DNA from: Streptomyces sp. GESEQ-4
GTDB taxonomy: Bacteria > Actinomycetota > Actinomycetes > Streptomycetales > Streptomycetaceae
Assembly (NCBI RefSeq): GCF_017948455.1
Contig: NZ_JAFFSU010000008.1
Location: forward strand, 1 to 64,000
Reading direction: 5' to 3'
Length of the DNA stretch: 64,000 nucleotides
Part shown: piece by piece, positions 59,427 through 64,000 of the stretch
Layout of the letters: the number at the start of each line of letters is the position of its first letter
How positions within the stretch are numbered: position 1 is the first letter of the stretch
Notes under the pieces: generated by a model
The model's input: the letters and a program-made list of their open reading frames with translations, nothing else
Told to the model about the DNA's origin: nothing
The model's database searches: none
Program-made: the position numbers and the translations under genes

Positions 59427-60958
59427 CCTCGGTCATCGTCGTCGGCTCAGGTGCGGCGGGCCTGGCCGCTGCCCTCTCCGCACGGGAGTCGGGCGCCGAC
59501 GTCACTGTTCTGGAGGCGGCGTCGACGGTGGGCGGCACCACCGCGCTGTCCAGCGGGGCGGTCTGGCTACCGAACAACCACCTGCCGCCCGCGGCCGACG
59601 ACAGCCCCGAACTCACCCGCACGTACCTGTGTCACCTCCGCCGCGCCGGCGGGCCCGCGGACACGGACGGCGCCGCACTCGACCGGTTCGTCGCCGAGGC
59701 GCCGCACGTGGCGCAATGGCTGGAGAAGAGGACACCGCTGCGCTGGGCCGCCCTTCCCATCCCGGACTGCCACGGTGCGCTGCCCGGCGCGTACGGATCC
59801 GGCGGCCGGTCACTCGAGCCACGGCCGTTCGACGCCGCACCGAAGGTCGCCGCCCTGGTGCGTGCCGCCCTGCCCTGGCGGCCGCCGGCGACCCTCACCG
59901 AACTCGTCACGGGACAGGCCTCACCCGGCCTCATCGAGCAGCGCGGCCGCGCCCGGACACGCACGTCGGGGCAGGCGCTGGTGGCCACGCTGCTCACCGC
60001 CGCCCTCGACGCCGGCGTCGCCGTCCGCACACGCGCCAGAGCGACACGGTTCCTGGGCAACGGCGTGGAAGTCGACGGCGTACCCCTCGCGGGACGGGTC
60101 GTCCTCGCGACCGGTGGGTTCGAACGCGACGAAGCGCTCGTCCGCAGGTTTCTGGGCGGCCCGGTCCCCGGCCTCGCGGGTGCGCCCGGCGCCCGCGGTG
60201 ACGGACTGCGCATGGCCATCGCCGCCGGGGCGGAGCTGCGGAACATGTCGCAGGCCTGGTGGTGCCCGACCATCCGGATACCCGACGACGCGATCGACGG
60301 CGAGCCGGTGCACCGGGTACTCCTGGCCGAGCGTGCGCGCCCCGGCTCCGTGCTGGTCGACCACCATGGCCGCCGGTTCACCAACGAGGCCCAGAGCTAC
60401 CACGAGGTGGGGCGATCGTTGCACCGCTCCGGGGCCACGGGACACGGTTTCCGCAACGCCGAGCCGTCCTGGCTGATCGTCGACGCCGCCTACCGCCGCC
60501 GCTATCCCATCGCTCCGGTCCGGCCCTTACGACGAGGGGCCACCCTGGCGGAGCTGGCGCGGCTCATCGACGTTCCGGGCCGCACTCTCGCCAGGACGAT
60601 CAGCCGGTTCAACCAGGCGGCGGCCGACGGCCTGGATCCGGACTTCGACCGCGGGGCAGACCCCTACGACCGCGTCATGGGCGATCCCCGAGCTGAGCAC
60701 CCGACATTGGGGCCGCTGCGTGAGCCGCCCTTCTACGCCGTTCCGGTGCACCTCGGGCTCGGCGGAACGAGTGGCGGCCCGCGTACCGACCCCGACGGGC
60801 GCGTGCTCTGCGAGGACGGTACGGCCGTGCCCGGGCTGTACGCCGCGGGCAACGTCGCGTCGAGCCCGTTCGGGTCCGCCTACCCGGGGACCGGAACGAC
60901 GATCGGCCTCGCTCTCGTCTCAGGCGTCCAGGCAGGCAGAGCAGCGGCAAGGGACTGA
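59423..60958 (+). CDS. FAD-dependent dehydrogenase, ketosteroid Delta1-dehydrogenase / fumarate-reductase-like
   Basis: A 511-residue flavoprotein translationally coupled to phzB. FAD binding is at SVIVVGSGAAGLAAALSARE with ADVTVLEAASTVGGTTALSS, and the end has PGLYAAGNVASSPFGSAYPG then GTTIGLALVSGVQAGRAAA. FYAVPVHLGLGGTSGGPRTD is the C-terminal signature of the KstD/fumarate reductase superfamily. No signal peptide. Such a gene is not part of the standard phz set, where PhzG (a small FMN oxidase) does the oxidations. It could aromatise or desaturate the dihydro-phenazine intermediate, or tailor the product. The function is inferred from position only. Confidence 0.8.
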   Translation: MTSVIVVGSGAAGLAAALSARESGADVTVLEAASTVGGTTALSSGAVWLPNNHLPPAADDSPELTRTYLCHLRRAGGPADTDGAALDRFVAEAPHVAQWLEKRTPLRWAALPIPDCHGALPGAYGSGGRSLEPRPFDAAPKVAALVRAALPWRPPATLTELVTGQASPGLIEQRGRARTRTSGQALVATLLTAALDAGVAVRTRARATRFLGNGVEVDGVPLAGRVVLATGGFERDEALVRRFLGGPVPGLAGAPGARGDGLRMAIAAGAELRNMSQAWWCPTIRIPDDAIDGEPVHRVLLAERARPGSVLVDHHGRRFTNEAQSYHEVGRSLHRSGATGHGFRNAEPSWLIVDAAYRRRYPIAPVRPLRRGATLAELARLIDVPGRTLARTISRFNQAAADGLDPDFDRGADPYDRVMGDPRAEHPTLGPLREPPFYAVPVHLGLGGTSGGPRTDPDGRVLCEDGTAVPGLYAAGNVASSPFGSAYPGTGTTIGLALVSGVQAGRAAARD

Positions 60959-60989
60959 CCACCAACAACGGGGACTGACCTCAATCAAG

Positions 60990-61826
60990 ATGCACGACTA
61001 CGTGATCGTCGACGTGTTCACCACGGTGGCCCTGGAAGGCAACCCGTTGGCCGTCTTCCTGAACGCCGCCGATATTCCGGCCGCCAGGATGCAACTGATC
61101 GCCCGTGAGATGAACCTCTCGGAGACGACGTTCGTCCTCCCCGCCCAGGGTGACGGGGACCGGCGGGTCCGGATCTTCACCCCGGTCAATGAACTGCCGT
61201 TCGCCGGACACCCGGTGCTGGGCACCGCGGCCGTGCTCGGCGAGTCCACCGCGCGCAGCGGGCTGCGGCTCGAGACGGCGGCCGGCACCATCCCGGTCGA
61301 CCTCCAGTACCCGAGTGACGGGACCGTCTCGGCCCGCATGCGTCAGCCCGTCCCCGTCTGGGAGCCGTACCGGTTGCGGGACGACCTCCTCGACGCGCTC
61401 GGCATCAAGTCCTCCACCCTTCCGGTGGACGCCTACCGCAACGGGCCACGGCACGTCTATGTCGGAGTCGGCAGTGAGGCGGCCCTCTCCCGGGTCCAAC
61501 CCGATCTGCGCGCGCTGGCACGGCATCCGGACATGGCCGCCATCTGCTTCGCCGGGTCGGGAACCCGGTGGCGGATGCGGATGTTCTCACCGGCCTACGG
61601 CGTGGCCGAGGACGCGGCGACGGGATCGGCCGCCGGACCACTCGCGGTCCACCTCGCACGGTACGGCCTCGTCCCGTTCGGACAGCAGATCGAGATCCTG
61701 CAAGGAGTCGAGATGGGGCGACCGTCGCACATGTCCGCCAGAGCGGACGCCACCGGTCAGCGCCCGCACACGGTCGAGGTCAGCGGATCAGCGGTCATCA
61801 CCGCATATGGAACCTTGCTCGTCTGA
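60990..61826 (+). CDS. phzF: PhzF, dihydrohydroxyanthranilate isomerase
   Basis: ATG 60990; 278 residues, the canonical PhzF length. It begins MHDYVIVDVFTTVALEGNPL, with the catalytic Glu45 in MNLSETTFVLPAQGD, and has IFTPVNELPFAGHPVLGTAA, SPAYGVAEDAATGSAAGPLA and FGQQIEILQGVEMGRPSHMS. It isomerises trans-2,3-dihydro-3-hydroxyanthranilate to the reactive aminoketone condensed by PhzB. It lies 31 bases after the flavoprotein and ends the cluster, 25 bases from the convergent kinase gene. Confidence 0.96.
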   Translation: MHDYVIVDVFTTVALEGNPLAVFLNAADIPAARMQLIAREMNLSETTFVLPAQGDGDRRVRIFTPVNELPFAGHPVLGTAAVLGESTARSGLRLETAAGTIPVDLQYPSDGTVSARMRQPVPVWEPYRLRDDLLDALGIKSSTLPVDAYRNGPRHVYVGVGSEAALSRVQPDLRALARHPDMAAICFAGSGTRWRMRMFSPAYGVAEDAATGSAAGPLAVHLARYGLVPFGQQIEILQGVEMGRPSHMSARADATGQRPHTVEVSGSAVITAYGTLLV

Positions 61827-61851
61827 CCGCAACGTCACTGACGTCGCCGTT

Positions 61852-63414
61852 TCAAGGCTGGTGCGTGACGCTCACCCGCACGGTCAGCGTGCCCCTGTTG
61901 TCCTGGAGGCAGCCCTCGCCGTCGTTGATCGACAGTTGCAGGGTGCCGTTCCTGGCCGCCTGGAAGGTCAGCTTCTGACCGACGACGTGGACGGGAGTGT
62001 CCTGCCCACCCGAGAGGCGTGCCAGCAGGGTGCCGAACGGCGCCGTGGGCTTGATCTTGCAGTCCTTCGCCCCGTCCAGCGACCTGTCGATCTCAGCGTT
62101 GTAACCGGCTGGCCCGGTCACGGGGATGTTCCGGTAGTCGACCGTCCACTCTCCCGAAGCGAACCGCACACTTACCCGGTCTCCTCGCTGGACAGTCACC
62201 CCGGATACCCCCTGCCAGCCGGTGGTCGACTGGACAACCCGACTGACGGTCTTCGTCTTCGGGTCCTCCTTGAGCGGGAGCACTCCCGTGAGGAAGAGCC
62301 CGCCGCCCACGCCGGCCGCCAGGACCGTCGTACCGGCCACGGCCCATAACAGCCGCTTGGGGCCCCGCGATCGGGACGACCGCTGGGGCTGAGGTCTCAG
62401 TGACGTGGTGTGCAGCGCCGTCTGCGCGGTCATCCCGGCCGGTACGAGGCGCTCCTGACCACTGGTCACGGTGTCCGCGTCGGTCAACGGAGCCGAGGGC
62501 CGGAGCACGCGCAAGGTCGGTGACGGCAGTGGGCCGGCGTCCGCCTCTCCCGCGGCGACACGCCACAGAGCGGAACGCGCGCCCGCCGCCGAAAGACGCT
62601 CGTCCGGGGACTTGCGCAGCAGCGCCTCGACGACCGGGCGCAACGGGCCGAGCAGCTCCGACAGGACGGGCTCCTCGTACGCCACCGCGTGCAGTGTCGC
62701 GGGCCGTGCCGGCCTGCGGAACGGGGACTGCTCGCCGCAGACCGTGGCGAGGGTCGCGCCCAGTGACCACAGGTCGGAGGCCGGGCCGACCTCCGACCCC
62801 ATGACCCGCTCGGGCGCCATGAACTCGAGGGAGCCGACCAGTTCGCCGGTGGTCGTCAGCAACTCGCCGTCGTCCAGGGCCGCGATGCCGAAGTCCGTGA
62901 GGACGGCGTTGCCGTCGCGGCGCAGCAGGACGTTGGCGGGCTTGACGTCGCGGTGCAGGGTGCCGGCCGCGTGTACGGCGTCCAGCGCGTCGATCAGTTG
63001 CAGACCGAGGGCGGCTGTGTGCTGTGGTGTGAGCGGTCCGGTCCGGGCGACCTGGTGGGCGAGTGACGGCCCCTCGACGAGTTCCATGACGATCCACAGC
63101 CGGTCCTCGGCCTCGACCAGGTCGTGGATGCCCACCACATGCGGGTGCGGCACCCGCGCGACCGCGCGAGCCTCGCGGATCGCGCGGCGCACCCGTATGC
63201 GGTGCTCCTCGTCGCCGTGGGTGAGGATGTGGAGTTCCTTGGCGGCGACCGGGCGATCCAGCAACTGGTCGTGGGCCCGCCAGACCGTGCCCATGCCGCC
63301 TCTGCCCAGGATGTCGTGGAGCAGATATCGACCGGCGATCAGCCGCCCTGAGCCGCGTTGCGCATGCGTCCCGGCCTCATGATCGCTGCCTCCCGATATC
63401 ACGCGCTCTCTCAC
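61852..63414 (-). CDS. transmembrane Ser/Thr protein kinase with extracytoplasmic C-terminal domain
   Basis: Likely start GTG 63414 (ggaaggaa upstream), 520 residues; GTG 63402 is an alternative. The Hanks-type kinase domain (about 28-285) has YLLHDILGRGGMGTVWRAHD with the P-loop, Lys59 in PVAAKELH, the HRD motif GTLHRDVKPANVLLRRDGNA and the DFG motif VLTDFGIAALDDGELLTTTG. A juxtamembrane segment follows, then one helix at 355-378 (LLWAVAGTTVLAAGVGGGLF) and an outer domain of about 140 residues that ends GTLQLSINDGEGCLQDNRGT and resembles a small lectin-like (PA-IL-type) beta domain. It may sense a sugar or other ligand. No link to phenazine genes is shown. Confidence 0.85.
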   Translation of the reverse strand: MRERVISGGSDHEAGTHAQRGSGRLIAGRYLLHDILGRGGMGTVWRAHDQLLDRPVAAKELHILTHGDEEHRIRVRRAIREARAVARVPHPHVVGIHDLVEAEDRLWIVMELVEGPSLAHQVARTGPLTPQHTAALGLQLIDALDAVHAAGTLHRDVKPANVLLRRDGNAVLTDFGIAALDDGELLTTTGELVGSLEFMAPERVMGSEVGPASDLWSLGATLATVCGEQSPFRRPARPATLHAVAYEEPVLSELLGPLRPVVEALLRKSPDERLSAAGARSALWRVAAGEADAGPLPSPTLRVLRPSAPLTDADTVTSGQERLVPAGMTAQTALHTTSLRPQPQRSSRSRGPKRLLWAVAGTTVLAAGVGGGLFLTGVLPLKEDPKTKTVSRVVQSTTGWQGVSGVTVQRGDRVSVRFASGEWTVDYRNIPVTGPAGYNAEIDRSLDGAKDCKIKPTAPFGTLLARLSGGQDTPVHVVGQKLTFQAARNGTLQLSINDGEGCLQDNRGTLTVRVSVTHQP

Positions 63415-63555
63415 GTTTCCTTCCCGGCGGATTTCTCAACGCCGGTCATTATTCGCTTGAAACCTTGAACGGGGCCGAGCATAGCGGAGCGCATAGTTGC
63501 CGGAGGCCGGTCCGGTGATGTGGATTCATACGCGTGCGTACACGGTCGGCTCGTG

Positions 63556-64000
63556 TCAGCGGTCGGGAACTGCCGGCCCACATCCGGTCGAGCGGGCGTA
63601 CTCGGTGGGTGTCTGGCCGTACTGCTTCTTGAAGGCGCGGATGAAGTGGCTGCTGTCGGCGAAGTGCCAGTGGGCGGCGAGTTCGGAGACGCTGAGTCGG
63701 TCGGACGGCGCGGTGAGCGCGAGCCGGGCTTCTTCCAGCCGCCGGTGACGGACGTAGGCGCTCACCGAGTCTCCCGTCGCGGCGAACGCCCGCTGCAACG
63801 TGCGTACGGAGACGTTGAGTTCACGTGCCAGCATCGCCGCGGACAGCTCGGGATCCGCGAGATGGGTGTCCGCGAGGTCTTTCGCGGCTTGGGCGAGCGC
63901 GGGCGCCAGCCTGGGTTCCACGTCGTCGAACCGGCCTACCGCCACCGCCTTGGCCAGCTCGATCAGAGCGCTGTGAGCGGCGTGCACACCGGCCGGAACG
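63556..64000 (-). CDS. AraC-family regulator, C-terminal part (truncated by window end)
   Basis: The reading frame stays open through the right edge, so the N-terminal ligand-binding part is missing; a GTG at 63987 cannot be the true start. The visible 143 residues hold the double HTH of AraC proteins: DPELSAAMLARELNVSVRTL and RAFAATGDSVSAYVRHRRLE, then VSELAAHWHFADSSHFIRAF and KKQYGQTPTEYARSTG. This is the AraC/XylS signature. Whether it controls anything in the window is not apparent. Confidence 0.88.
   Translation of the reverse strand, partial: VPAGVHAAHSALIELAKAVAVGRFDDVEPRLAPALAQAAKDLADTHLADPELSAAMLARELNVSVRTLQRAFAATGDSVSAYVRHRRLEEARLALTAPSDRLSVSELAAHWHFADSSHFIRAFKKQYGQTPTEYARSTGCGPAVPDR

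Noticed and set aside
61827..61851. Terminator between phzF and the kinase gene
   Set aside because: Only a very short cgtcactgacg hairpin is present; too weak to call.

Overview
High-GC, codon-biased DNA with many GTG/TTG starts, ATGA/GTGA gene overlaps, a type II tRNA-Leu, Tat and lipoprotein signals, chitinase genes under a DasR-like box and sugar ABC importers lacking their own ATPase all point to a Streptomyces or close relative. The window reads as accessory chromosome: catabolic and specialised-metabolism modules side by side, with almost no housekeeping genes.

Layout: (1) 1-6.7 kb, an ebo-type metabolite-traffic operon (tail of UbiA-like eboC, TIM-barrel, eboA, eboB, eboE, eboF) followed by a Tat-exported TIM-barrel protein; the first 90 bases are almost pure C. 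(2) 6.7-15.5 kb, an oxalate module: OxlT-like MFS carrier, ADP-forming acyl-CoA ligase, frc and oxc on the minus strand, divergent from sucCD across a perfect CATACAGT-N8-ACTGTATG operator. (3) 15.6-17.4 kb, an aldehyde dehydrogenase and tRNA-Leu(GAG). (4) 17.5-42.7 kb, a large aromatic-acid style catabolic island: acyl-CoA ligase, a double CaiB/BaiF CoA-transferase, meta-cleavage hydrolases, two split MaoC-type dehydratase pairs, a sulfonate/nitrate-type ABC importer with two paralogous binding proteins, an SDR, a Rieske oxygenase with ferredoxin and reductase, an MhpB-like extradiol dioxygenase, and MhpD/MhpF/MhpE converting the 2-hydroxydienoate to pyruvate and acetyl-CoA. An IclR regulator sits inside it, and five copies of a 17-bp GKTCCGNTGAG-type motif lie in its intergenic regions, which suggests one regulon. 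(5) 42.7-46.8 kb, an AbgT-family carrier and amidohydrolase with a double-length Lrp regulator. (6) 47.1-53.5 kb, a YihY membrane protein, a FadR-type regulator with twin operators, a CefD-like PLP enzyme and a sugar-type ABC importer. (7) 53.6-54.9 kb, GH19 chitinase and AA10 LPMO. (8) 55.2-61.8 kb, a compact phenazine cluster (phzD, phzE, phzB, a ketosteroid-dehydrogenase-like flavoprotein, phzF) plus an MpaB/DUF2236 gene that shares a duplicated promoter module with phzD. (9) A Ser/Thr kinase and a truncated AraC regulator close the window.

Most noteworthy are the phenazine cluster, where no PhzG or PhzC is visible but an unusual FAD dehydrogenase lies between phzB and phzF, and the IclR-regulated Rieske/Mhp catabolic island whose substrate cannot be deduced from sequence alone. 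Several proteins there have lost canonical catalytic residues (M20 homologue without zinc ligands, alpha/beta hydrolase with His in place of the nucleophile). All assignments come from reading motifs and context; no database search was run.
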